Positions 9,033-16,930 of a stretch of DNA of 64,000 nucleotides are shown here, piece after piece (within the stretch, counting starts at the first letter, position 1; each line of letters starts with the position of its first letter). Source of the stretch: Collinsella sp. (GTDB lineage: Bacteria; Actinomycetota; Coriobacteriia; Coriobacteriales; Coriobacteriaceae); assembly GCA_019414045.1 (NCBI GenBank), contig DXMW01000004.1:1-64000 (forward strand), in the 5' to 3' direction. Position numbers and translations under genes: made by a program. Under the pieces are notes generated by a model. The model made no database searches, was not told where the DNA came from, and saw nothing but the letters and a program-made list of their open reading frames with translations.

Positions 9033-10481
9033 TTAGCGGCGCTCGAGGATCGCTACGGTTTCGGTGTGGTCGGTATGGGGGAACATGTCGACCGGCGTGA
9101 TCTTGAGCAGGCGATAGCCTCCGTCGAGGAGCTGGTGCAGGTCGCGCTCTTGGGTCACGGGGTTGCAGCTGATATAGGTGATGCGGCGCGGTTTGAGCGC
9201 GCAGGCGGCCTCGAGGAACTCGGGGGTGGAGCCGGCGCGCGGCGGGTCGATGGAAAGGACGTCGACGCGTTCGTTGTTGTCGGCGGCATCGAGGATGTAG
9301 TCGGTGGCATCGTCGGCCATAAACCATGCGTTGCGAGTAAGGCCGTTGAGCTCGGCGTTGCGACGTGCGTCAGCGATGCCGGCGTGGTTGCGCTCCACGC
9401 CAAGCAGCATGATACCGATGCCCTTGTCCTGGGCATCCTTTGCGGCGCAAAGGCCGATGGTGCCGCTGCCGCAGTAGGCATCCATAAGCACGTCGCCCTG
9501 GCGTAGGTCCATGCCTTCGATGGCGAGCCGGTAGAGCAGCTCGGTCTGCTGCGGGTTGGTCTGGTAGAACGCAGTGGGGGAGATGTCGAACTCACAGCCG
9601 AGCAGCTGGTCGCGCATGCATTCGGCGCCATAGACGATGCGAGTCTCCTCGCCGAGGATGGCGTTGCCGGGGCGTCCGTTGATGTTTTGGGCGACGGTGA
9701 CGATGTGCGGATTGAGTGCGGCGACAGCCTCAAAGAACTCCTGCGCATGCGGCAAGTCGCGCTGAGCGGTTACGAGCGTGACCATGACCTGGTCGGTACG
9801 CCAACCGCAGCGGACGACGGCATAGCGGAGCAAGCCCAGATGCTTGTCCTCGTTAAAGGCGGGAATGTGCAGGCGCTCAGCTTCACGCGCGATGCCGTTG
9901 AGAATCTGACGGGCGCCCGGTGCCTCGACGGGGCATTCGGGTACGGCAACGATCTTGTGCGTGCCGCGCTCAAAGAAACCGCAACGGATGGCGCCCTCCT
10001 TACCGGGAGCAAAGGGAGTGGCAGCCTTATGACGAAAGCCACGCGGCGCAGGATATTTACCCGGGTCGCCCAGGGTGACACCCATGCCACGAATAGGATC
10101 TACAGCAATGCCCTCACGCTCACAAAGCGAAGCAAAAAGCTCCTCCATGGCAGCCTGCTTGGCGGCGAGCTGCTTCTTATAAGGACGATTGAGCGCCGTG
10201 CACCCACCGCAAGCTTTCATGATCGAACAGGGAGACTTGGGGTCCACAGCCTTACGCGCAGACGAAACCCGATCTTTATGCGGGCGCTTAGAGCGAGCCT
10301 GAGGTGCCTTATTCTCGTCCCGGCGAGAGCCAGAACGCTTGGCTTTAGCCCTGTTCTTGGTCGATTTGCTTTTTGCAGCTTTAGAAGACTTGGATTTCGT
10401 AGAAGATTTCTCCTCCTTTGACCCCTCAGCCGCTTCCACCAAAGCACGACGAGCCCTACGCTCCGCACGAGATTCTGCCAT
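9033..10481 (-). CDS. RlmD/TrmA-family RNA (uracil-C5) methyltransferase
   Basis: This class I SAM-dependent RNA methyltransferase of 482 residues would modify uracil C5 in 23S rRNA or tRNA. The N-terminal 80 residues are extremely rich in K, R, S and A, a basic disordered tail probably for RNA binding. Next comes a cysteine cluster (SPCSIMKACGGCTALNR) of the kind that binds a 4Fe-4S cluster. The catalytic half shows SPTAFYQTNPQQTELLY, DAYCGSGTIGL for SAM binding, IDPPRAG, and ISCNP, which contains the nucleophilic cysteine. Whether it is RlmD-, RlmCD- or TrmA-like in target cannot be decided from sequence. It is convergent with the PHP gene and divergent from the ABC importer. Confidence 0.9.
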   Translation of the reverse strand: MAESRAERRARRALVEAAEGSKEEKSSTKSKSSKAAKSKSTKNRAKAKRSGSRRDENKAPQARSKRPHKDRVSSARKAVDPKSPCSIMKACGGCTALNRPYKKQLAAKQAAMEELFASLCEREGIAVDPIRGMGVTLGDPGKYPAPRGFRHKAATPFAPGKEGAIRCGFFERGTHKIVAVPECPVEAPGARQILNGIAREAERLHIPAFNEDKHLGLLRYAVVRCGWRTDQVMVTLVTAQRDLPHAQEFFEAVAALNPHIVTVAQNINGRPGNAILGEETRIVYGAECMRDQLLGCEFDISPTAFYQTNPQQTELLYRLAIEGMDLRQGDVLMDAYCGSGTIGLCAAKDAQDKGIGIMLLGVERNHAGIADARRNAELNGLTRNAWFMADDATDYILDAADNNERVDVLSIDPPRAGSTPEFLEAACALKPRRITYISCNPVTQERDLHQLLDGGYRLLKITPVDMFPHTDHTETVAILERR

Positions 10482-10587
10482 GAATTAACCCCACTATTAA
10501 ATAAAAGAAAAGTCCGAAGCAATTGTACCGTGCATTCAACGTGCCCGTTTGGAGAGGAGGCTATTTAAGGTTCCGAGCACGTTGTCT

Positions 10588-10726
10588 CCCGGCTGGGTGG
10601 CGCCCGGCGCGGAGTTTAATTTGTCGCGAGTTCCGCACGAACAGGAGGCCACTTAATGTGGCCTCCGTCGTGAGCAGGACTGTAGAGCAGCAAATTAAAC
10701 TCCGCGCCGGGCGCCACCCAGCCGGG
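10588..10726. repeat. Composite palindromic element, family A, copy 1
   Basis: Two perfectly complementary 36-nt arms (10588-10623 and 10691-10726) enclose 67 nt. Inside these, an inner stem GGAGGCCAC/GTGGCCTCC (10644-10652 and 10658-10666) closes a TTAAT loop. The strands between arms and inner stem, CGCGAGTTCCGCACGA and GAGCAGGACTGT, are nearly identical in the copy at 63076-63206, although the outer arms differ. This is consistent with a structured RNA or a mobile hairpin element. Confidence 0.85.
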
Positions 10727-10737
10727 TGCTCCAACCT

Positions 10738-10820
10738 AGTGCTCCATGCGTGCTTTCCGTCTTGCGCAGGACTGTAGAGCGGGAAACTTAATTACGCGCC
10801 GCTCCCCGCCCACGCCGGGC
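10738..10820. repeat. Partial family A element (right half)
   Basis: GCGCAGGACTGTAGAGCGGG, followed by an AAACTTAATTACGCGCC arm-like segment, repeats the 3' half of the element directly upstream. No matching left half is visible, so this is a remnant or a degenerate copy. Confidence 0.6.
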
Positions 10821-10830
10821 AAACCTTCCC

Positions 10831-10887
10831 TTGTACTCTATCAAGGTAAAGTGTATGATTCTGAACGTTGCATGACTCACTTTACCT
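10831..10887 (+). promoter_or_regulatory. Promoter with flanking operator-like inverted repeat
   Basis: TTGTAC (10831-10836), a 17-bp spacer and TATGAT (10854-10859) form a near-consensus sigma-70 promoter. AGGTAAAGTG (10844-10853) touches the -10 box, and its exact complement CACTTTACCT lies at 10878-10887 in the early transcribed region. This arrangement is typical of a repressor operator that controls the downstream importer. Confidence 0.7.
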
Positions 10888-10915
10888 AACTAAAGTGCCA
10901 TCAAGGGGGAATACC

Positions 10916-11776
10916 ATGAATACCGATATGTCTCGTCGTCAGTTTGTTGGTCTAGCCGGCTCGCTCGCCACGGTGCTTGGCCTTGATCTTGTCGGTTGCG
11001 GCGGTGGTGCCGGCAAGGGCTTCGCTGCTGGCTCTGCCGCGGCCAAGGATGTGAAGGGCGCTGCGGAGTCCAAGAAGCTCGTGGTGGGCTTTGATAAGTC
11101 CTATCCTCCGTACGGCTTTGTGGGCGACGATGGCGAGTACACCGGCTTTGATCTCGATCTTGCCAAGGCTGTTGCCGATAAGCAGGGCTGGGAGGTCAAA
11201 TACGAGGCCATCGATTGGGATGCCAAGGACACGCTGCTCAACTCCGGCGCCATCAACTGCATCTGGAACGGCTTTACCATGGAGGGTCGCGAGGACGACT
11301 ACACGTTCTCCGAGCCGTACATGCTCAACGAGCAGGTGCTGGTGGTAAAGAAGGATGCGGGCATCAAGAGCTGGGACGATCTTGCCGGCAAGACCGTGAT
11401 TACCCAGACCGATTCCGCTGCGCAGGATGTGCTCGAGGGTGACCAGAAGGATCTGGCGGCGACTTTTGCCACGCTCGACACGATCGGCGAGTACAACACG
11501 GCCTTTATGCAGCTCGAGAGCGGCGCGGTCGATGCCGTGGCTTGCGACCTTTCGATTGCCCAGTATCAGCTTGCCGCCAAGCCCGATGCTTATACGCAGC
11601 TCGACAAGCCGCTGTCCAGCGAGCACTACGCCGTCGGCTTTAAGAAGGGCGACACCAAGTCCGCCGATGCCGTGACCGAGTCGCTCAAGGCGCTCTATGA
11701 GGACGGCACGGTCAAGGACCTGTGCGATAAATACGCAGATTACGGTCTTTCCTTCGACAACTGGGTGCTCAAATAG
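10916..11776 (+). CDS. Amino acid ABC transporter substrate-binding lipoprotein
   Basis: This 286-residue solute-binding protein of the polar amino acid family (PBPb) captures its ligand outside the membrane and passes it to the permease. The N-terminus is a lipoprotein signal with a twin-arginine-like start (SRRQFVGLAGS) and a lipobox LVGC with Cys28. The mature domain shows KKLVVGFDKSYPPYGFVGDD, GFDLDLAKAVA and NCIWNGFTMEGREDDYTFSEPY, all typical of cystine, glutamine or arginine binders. The ATG at 10916 follows AAGGGGGAA. It is the first gene of a three-gene importer operon, separated from the permease by a large hairpin. The exact amino acid cannot be told. Confidence 0.93.
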   Translation: MNTDMSRRQFVGLAGSLATVLGLDLVGCGGGAGKGFAAGSAAAKDVKGAAESKKLVVGFDKSYPPYGFVGDDGEYTGFDLDLAKAVADKQGWEVKYEAIDWDAKDTLLNSGAINCIWNGFTMEGREDDYTFSEPYMLNEQVLVVKKDAGIKSWDDLAGKTVITQTDSAAQDVLEGDQKDLAATFATLDTIGEYNTAFMQLESGAVDAVACDLSIAQYQLAAKPDAYTQLDKPLSSEHYAVGFKKGDTKSADAVTESLKALYEDGTVKDLCDKYADYGLSFDNWVLK

Positions 11777-11880
11777 CGGCTTTCCCAGGCACCCGATTTT
11801 GCCGTTCAAACCGTCGCTTGCGTACATTTAGTACGCGGCGCTCCTCTTTCACGGCAAACTCGGGCACCTGGAAAACCCGC
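11776..11880 (+). repeat. Large composite hairpin between binding-protein and permease genes
   Basis: Thirty-nucleotide arms (11776-11805 and 11851-11880) pair at 25 positions plus G-U pairs. An inner hairpin GCGTAC-ATTTA-GTACGC lies at 11820-11836. Its place inside the operon, directly after the binding-protein gene, suggests that it protects the upstream mRNA or attenuates the downstream genes. Confidence 0.75.
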
Positions 11881-11887
11881 TTTAGCA

Positions 11888-12580
11888 TTGGGTTCGCTGT
11901 TCCGTTACTGTGAAAGAGAGCTTGGGTTGTCTATTCAGGTCATGATGCAGATGCTTGGCCAGGGATTCTTGGTCAGCTTGCAGCTGTTTGTGCTGACGTT
12001 GCTCGGGTCGATTCCGCTGGGAATCCCCGTGGCGTTTATGCGCATGAGCAAGGTCGCGCCGCTGCGTTGGATTGCGCGCATCTATATTTCGGTGATGCGC
12101 GGCACGCCGCTTATGCTGCAGATGTTTGCGATCTACTTTGCCCCGTACTACGTGTTTGGCATCTCGCTCACGCCCGATTCCAAATGGACGGCGTGCGTCG
12201 TGGCATTCATCATCAACTACGCCGGCTACTTTGCCGAGATCTATCGCTCGGGCCTGCAGTCGATTCCGCGCGGTCAATATGAGGCCGCCGAGGTGCTGGG
12301 CTACTCGCGTCTGCAGACGTTTCTGTATATCGTGATGCCGCAGGTTGCCAAGCGTATTCTGCCGGCGATGGGCAACGAGATCATCACACTGGTCAAGGAC
12401 ACGTCGCTGGCGTTTGCCATTGGCGTGGGTGAGATGTTCTCGACCGCCAAGGCGCTGGTCGCTTCGCAGGTGAGCATGGTGCCGTTTGCGATTGCGGCGT
12501 TGATCTACTGGGTCTTTAACTTTGTGGTCGAGATGCTGCTGGGCGCTGCCGAAAAGAAGCTGGACTATTATCATGACTAA
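11888..12580 (+). CDS. Amino acid ABC transporter permease
   Basis: This 230-residue inner-membrane permease has the HisMQ-type fold, with about five membrane segments. The family signatures are ISVMRGTPLMLQMF and the EAA loop EAAEVLGYSRLQTFLYIVMPQ. The TTG at 11888 gives the longest form but lies against the preceding hairpin and lacks a clear ribosome binding site. A TTG at 11927 after GAAAGAGAG and an ATG at 11942 are alternatives, and one of them may be the true start. It overlaps the ATPase gene by 8 bases and belongs to the same importer. Confidence 0.9.
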   Translation: MGSLFRYCERELGLSIQVMMQMLGQGFLVSLQLFVLTLLGSIPLGIPVAFMRMSKVAPLRWIARIYISVMRGTPLMLQMFAIYFAPYYVFGISLTPDSKWTACVVAFIINYAGYFAEIYRSGLQSIPRGQYEAAEVLGYSRLQTFLYIVMPQVAKRILPAMGNEIITLVKDTSLAFAIGVGEMFSTAKALVASQVSMVPFAIAALIYWVFNFVVEMLLGAAEKKLDYYHD

Positions 12581-13337
12581 CTCAGTGATGAAAATCGAAA
12601 GCGCGCGTAAGGCGTTTGGCGGCAATGAGGTGCTCAAGGATATCTCACTCGAAGTCAAGCGCGGTGAGGTCGTGGCGATTATCGGGCCTTCGGGTGGCGG
12701 TAAGTCCACGCTGCTGCGCTGCGCTACGCTGCTCGAGACACTCGACGGTGGCTCGCTTTCGTTTGGCGACCTTGCGGTTGCGACGGATGTGGGATCGGGC
12801 GCGGTCTATGCGAAGGGAGATGTTCCCAAGCAGGCGCGCTCGCGATTCGGCCTGGTGTTCCAAAATTACAACCTGTTCCCGCACTATACCGTGATGAAAA
12901 ACATCATCGACGCGCCGATCCGCGTGCTTAAGCGCCCGCGCGAGCAGGCGGAAGCTCGTGCGTATGAATTGATTGCTCAGATGGGGCTTATGGGCAACGA
13001 GAATAAGGTTCCGTGTGAGCTTTCGGGCGGTCAGCAGCAGCGCGTGAGTATTGCCCGCGCCCTAGCGCTCGACCCGGAGATCCTGTTCTTTGACGAGCCG
13101 ACCTCGGCGCTCGATCCCGAGCTGACGGCCGAGGTGCTGCGTGTCATTAAGGACCTCGCTGCGCAGAACATGACGATGGTGATCGTGACCCACGCAATGC
13201 AGTTTGCGCGCGATGTTGCCGACCGCGTGGTCTTTATGGACGGCGGTCGCATTGTCGAGGAGGGATCTGCCGAGCAGGTTATCGACCATCCGCGCGAGCA
13301 GCGCACGCGTGAGTTCTTGAGCCGTATCGAGGGATAG
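12573..13337 (+). CDS. Amino acid ABC transporter ATP-binding protein
   Basis: This 254-residue GlnQ/HisP-type ATPase powers the importer. It shows Walker A GPSGGGKST, the Q-loop in LVFQNYNLFPHYT, the signature LSGGQQQRVSIARAL, Walker B ILFFDEPTSALDPE and the H-loop VTHAMQFA. About 25 residues between the Walker A helix and the Q-loop (near DVGSGAVYAKGDVP) are somewhat longer than usual. The ATG at 12573 lies within the last codons of the permease, implying coupled translation. A strong terminator follows. Confidence 0.95.
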   Translation: MTNSVMKIESARKAFGGNEVLKDISLEVKRGEVVAIIGPSGGGKSTLLRCATLLETLDGGSLSFGDLAVATDVGSGAVYAKGDVPKQARSRFGLVFQNYNLFPHYTVMKNIIDAPIRVLKRPREQAEARAYELIAQMGLMGNENKVPCELSGGQQQRVSIARALALDPEILFFDEPTSALDPELTAEVLRVIKDLAAQNMTMVIVTHAMQFARDVADRVVFMDGGRIVEEGSAEQVIDHPREQRTREFLSRIEG

Positions 13338-13371
13338 ACTCAGGTATTTACTCAACTATTAATTGAGGCGA

Positions 13372-13410
13372 AGCCGCCACAGGTCTTACGGTCTGTGGCG
13401 GCTTTTTGTT
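13372..13410 (+). terminator. Terminator of the amino acid importer operon
   Basis: The stem AGCCGCCACAG with CTGTGGCGGCT is followed by TTTTTGTTT. The remaining 230 bp up to the next gene show no further gene. Confidence 0.9.
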
Positions 13411-13647
13411 TACATCGGCGGGGTTCAATAATTGCCCCACAAGCTTGTCTCTTCCTCTCGCCGCCTGTATTCATGCGCGTGCCGAAAGGTCTGCATGGAC
13501 AGCCGCCCGTGAGGGTAGGGTGGTGGCATAGGACATTTGGAGGGTGAGTCGGCTCGGCTGCCGATCATGCTGCTCCCGGGACGGCACCGACCGCGAACTC
13601 TCCCCGTTGGCGTCGCGCATTGCGCGCGGCCCTGCAAGGAGGTCATC

Positions 13648-15723
13648 ATGGGTGCTCCCAAGACCGGTAACGTAAGGAACGTGGTGCTCGTAGGCCAAGG
13701 CGGGGTGGGCAAGACTTCACTCGCCGAGGCCATGCTCCACCTTTCCGGCAAGACCGCCCGCCTTGGCGGCCACGACGGCACCAAGCCCACGCTCGACTAT
13801 GACCCCGAAGAGGTCAAGCGTGCGTTTTCCATCTCGACGACCATTGCGCCGATCGACTGGAAGGGTGCTCGCATCAATGTGCTCGATGCCCCGTGCTATC
13901 CTGATTTTATCGGCGACGCCTTTGCCGCGATGAGCGTCTGCGAGACGGCCCTGTTTGTGGTCGACGCCGAGGCCGGCCCGCAGCCTACGACGGTTAAGCT
14001 CTGGTATGCCGCCGAGGATCTGCGCCTGGCGCGTGCGGTGTTCGTAAACCGCCTGTCGCGCTCCGAGGCCAGCTTTGCGACCACAATGGACCTGCTGCAG
14101 GAGCGCTTTGGTACGCGCCTGGGCGCCGTGACTCTTCCCTGGGGCGAAGGCGAGGACTTTGACGGCATCATCGACCTGGTGCGCATGAAGGCGCGCCATT
14201 GCAACGGCGCCGAGGCCGTTGAGTCGGAGATTCCCGAGGAGTATCGTGCCCAGGCCGAGGAGGCCCATGACCATCTGTGCGAGCTGGTGGCCGAGGCCGA
14301 CGACGAACTGATGATGAAGTACTTGGAAGGCGAGGAGACGCTGACGCAGGAGGAGCTTGAAGGCCTGCTGTCGAAGGCGATTGCCGAGCGCATCTTTGTG
14401 CCGGTCTTTGCGGGCGATTGCATTAAGGAGCAGGGCGTCAACTCGCTGATGGACGACATCGCGACGTACTTTCCGGCGCCGACCGACTACGGCGAGATGC
14501 CGCTCATCGACGGCGATTCGCTTAAGATCTCGAGTGACGATGACCGTCCGGTGGCGTTTGTGTTTAAGACGCTGGCCGATCCGCAGCAGGGTCGCATCAG
14601 CTTTATCAAGGTGCTGACGGGTACGCTTGAGCCGGGTCTTGAGCTGATCAACGCGCGCACGCGCAAGGGCGACCGTCTGGCTCACCTGTATGTGATGTGC
14701 GGTCGCGACATGTCCGAGGTTGGTCACGCCTATGCCGGCGACATCATCGTGGCGCCCAAGCTGGCGGCCGAGACGGGCGATACGCTCTCCATTACCGGTA
14801 AGGTCGAGGCTGCGGCGTTTAAGTTCCCCAACTCTCAGTACCGCATCGCCATCGAGGCCGAGAATCGCGGCGACGAAGAGAAGCTCTACACGTTTATCGA
14901 GAAGGCCTGCAAGGCAGACCCGACCATGAGCATCGACCGCGACGAGGAGACTGGCCAGACCATTATCTCTGCCGTTGGTGAGGCACAGGTTTCGGTGCTG
15001 CTCAACCGTCTGGAGGACCGCACCAAGGTCGCCGCCAAGAGCGTGCCGATCCGCATTCCGTATCGCGAGACCATCCGCCGCACGGCGAGCGCCCAGGGTC
15101 GCCACAAGAAGCAGACCGGCGGCGCCGGTCAGTACGGCGACTGCTGGCTGCGCGTGGAGCCGCTCATTGGGCCCGACGGCACGAGCGACGGCTATGAGTT
15201 TGTTGACGAGGTCGTGGGCGGTCGCATTCCGCGCTCGCTGATTCCCGCCGTGGACAAGGGCGTCCAGGAGACCATGAAGGACGGTATTATTGCCGGCTAC
15301 CCGCTCACGGGCATTCGCGTGGCTGTGTACGACGGTTCGTATCACAGCGTCGACTCCAACGAGATGGCGTTCCGCGCAGCGGCTCGCATCGGCCTGCGCA
15401 AGGCATGCGCCGATGCCGATCCAGTGGTGCTGGAGCCTATCGAGGAAATCACGGTGACGATCCCCGAGAGCTACGCCGGCGCCGTGATGGGCGACATCTC
15501 GGCCTCGCGCGGTCGCGTGACGGGCATGGAGACCGATGAGCGCGGAGACACCGTGGTCATTGCCCAGGCGCCGCTGGCCGAGCTGACGGATTACTCGACG
15601 CGCCTGCGCTCCATCACGCGCGGCACGGGCGACTTCACCATGAAGCCTGCAGGCTATGAGCAGGTGCCTTATGACGTTCAGGCCAAGCTGGTCGAGCGCT
15701 ATGAGGAGGGCCGAGCTAAGTAA
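13648..15723 (+). CDS. Elongation factor G-like GTPase (EF-G2 type)
   Basis: This 691-residue translational GTPase has the EF-G domain order: G domain, II, III, the IV region HKKQTGGAGQYGDCWLRVEP, and V. It resembles the second EF-G of Actinobacteria rather than canonical FusA. The G motifs depart from the rule: G1 is GQGGVGKTS, G3 is DAPC where DTPG is expected, and G4 is NRLSRSEA where NKxD is expected. GTP binding may therefore be weak or altered. The ATG at 13648 follows AAGGAGG; the longer ORF to 13537 has no support. It stands alone, away from rpsL/rpsG/fusA. The role is unknown for this group. Confidence 0.9.
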   Translation: MGAPKTGNVRNVVLVGQGGVGKTSLAEAMLHLSGKTARLGGHDGTKPTLDYDPEEVKRAFSISTTIAPIDWKGARINVLDAPCYPDFIGDAFAAMSVCETALFVVDAEAGPQPTTVKLWYAAEDLRLARAVFVNRLSRSEASFATTMDLLQERFGTRLGAVTLPWGEGEDFDGIIDLVRMKARHCNGAEAVESEIPEEYRAQAEEAHDHLCELVAEADDELMMKYLEGEETLTQEELEGLLSKAIAERIFVPVFAGDCIKEQGVNSLMDDIATYFPAPTDYGEMPLIDGDSLKISSDDDRPVAFVFKTLADPQQGRISFIKVLTGTLEPGLELINARTRKGDRLAHLYVMCGRDMSEVGHAYAGDIIVAPKLAAETGDTLSITGKVEAAAFKFPNSQYRIAIEAENRGDEEKLYTFIEKACKADPTMSIDRDEETGQTIISAVGEAQVSVLLNRLEDRTKVAAKSVPIRIPYRETIRRTASAQGRHKKQTGGAGQYGDCWLRVEPLIGPDGTSDGYEFVDEVVGGRIPRSLIPAVDKGVQETMKDGIIAGYPLTGIRVAVYDGSYHSVDSNEMAFRAAARIGLRKACADADPVVLEPIEEITVTIPESYAGAVMGDISASRGRVTGMETDERGDTVVIAQAPLAELTDYSTRLRSITRGTGDFTMKPAGYEQVPYDVQAKLVERYEEGRAK

Positions 15724-15759
15724 CGTGTGGCTTTGTCTGTGCCACGCATGTCGATGCAA

Positions 15760-15793
15760 GGGCCGCTCTGGGTGATCCGGAGCGGCCCTTTTT
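15760..15793 (+). terminator. Terminator of the EF-G-like gene
   Basis: The stem GGGCCGCT with AGCGGCCC is followed by TTTTT. Confidence 0.85.
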
Positions 15794-15835
15794 GATCCCT
15801 AGGGGATTGCAAATCGGTTCTTGTCGTGGGTAGGG

Positions 15836-16801
15836 CTAGTCCCCTGAGGCCTGATTGCGGCCGGTGGCGTAGTCGATCTGCACATGCGGTTGCAGGTTAT
15901 AACAGTACACGTGGAAACACAGCGTCTTGCCGTGATCCTCGACCGATTGGGCCTCAAGGCGCACGCCGCGGCAGAGAAGTTCCTCTTCGTTGTACATGGG
16001 AGTGACGCGGTAGAGCACATGGTTGCCCGTGTCGTGGATGTAGCCGAGGACCTGCTCTTCAAACGGCAGCATGCCCGTCTCGTTGAGATAGCGCGTGCCG
16101 GTGAGGAGATTCTTGCGATTGGCGTTTTCGCCGCAGAGCGACCAGGCGATGAGGTGGCAACGGTTGTAGAGGCTCTGGCCCGGAATAAAGTCGTAGCGCT
16201 GCTGGTGCCATCCGGCGGGGTGGATACGCGAGATATCCCCGCGCTTGCCTTGACCGAGCGACTCGGGACCCGCACAGGCGAGCGCTTTGCGGGTGCGGCC
16301 CAAGCTGTCGAGCTTGGAGAACTTCTTAAAGCAGCCCTCTTCGGTAGCTCGTTCGTATTCGTCGAGCGTGAATGATGGCGTACCGAGCGGGTGCGTGCTG
16401 TCGGTGCGAAGGGCAACGTAGGGGTTGCCGGCGTAGTCGGGAATGCTGCTGAGATATACACCGCGGGCGCGGTTGAGGTCGGGGTTTTCGACCTCGTCGA
16501 TGGGGGTGGCGACGCTGTCCGCGGAAGCGTCGTCGCCGGTGTCGGTTGCGACGGAATCGGAGCCATTGCCGGAGTCCTCGGAGCTCGCTGTTCCCGATTC
16601 GAGCCGGGCGACCAAGTCCGCTTCGTCGTCGGTACGGCTGGGACTCTCGTTTTGCTTCTCGGCCAGAGCCGCCGCCTGCTCATCACTTTGCGGCGACAGC
16701 AACTTGGGCGCCCCATCGAGCGATCCCGTAAACAGCGCAAACCCCAGCACCACGGCGGTGCCGATGGAAAGTGCTTGCTTGTAGGCGGACTTGCGCAACA
16801 T
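15836..16801 (-). CDS. Secreted or anchored DNA/RNA non-specific endonuclease
   Basis: This 321-residue protein has an uncleaved or signal-type N-terminal segment (QALSIGTAVVLGFALFTGSL) and an acidic, low-complexity stretch to about residue 100. The C-terminal nuclease domain is of the EndA/streptodornase (beta-beta-alpha metal) type. The active-site motif reads YNRCHLIAWSL, corresponding to the DRGH region with Cys in place of Gly. The metal-binding Asn lies in GTRYLNETGM. Such enzymes degrade extracellular DNA for nutrition or DNA uptake. It is monocistronic on the minus strand. The activity is inferred from motif order. Confidence 0.88.
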   Translation of the reverse strand: MLRKSAYKQALSIGTAVVLGFALFTGSLDGAPKLLSPQSDEQAAALAEKQNESPSRTDDEADLVARLESGTASSEDSGNGSDSVATDTGDDASADSVATPIDEVENPDLNRARGVYLSSIPDYAGNPYVALRTDSTHPLGTPSFTLDEYERATEEGCFKKFSKLDSLGRTRKALACAGPESLGQGKRGDISRIHPAGWHQQRYDFIPGQSLYNRCHLIAWSLCGENANRKNLLTGTRYLNETGMLPFEEQVLGYIHDTGNHVLYRVTPMYNEEELLCRGVRLEAQSVEDHGKTLCFHVYCYNLQPHVQIDYATGRNQASGD

Positions 16802-16930
16802 GGGGGCTCCTGGATGGACGGTTGGGAATCTACTAGTCTAGCAGGAGCCGGCAGAGGCCGTTCTGTCGAACAAATACTTAAGATTTGGGACAAACGCCAC
16901 TGGTTCATTTGCTTCATATTTGACGTATGG

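Noticed and set aside
10523..10777. An 84-codon open frame between the methyltransferase and importer genes
   Set aside because: It lies entirely within the composite palindrome and its flanks.
13717..15759. A 680-residue minus-strand open frame opposite the EF-G-like gene
   Set aside because: It is a shadow of the EF-G-like coding sequence with atypical composition.
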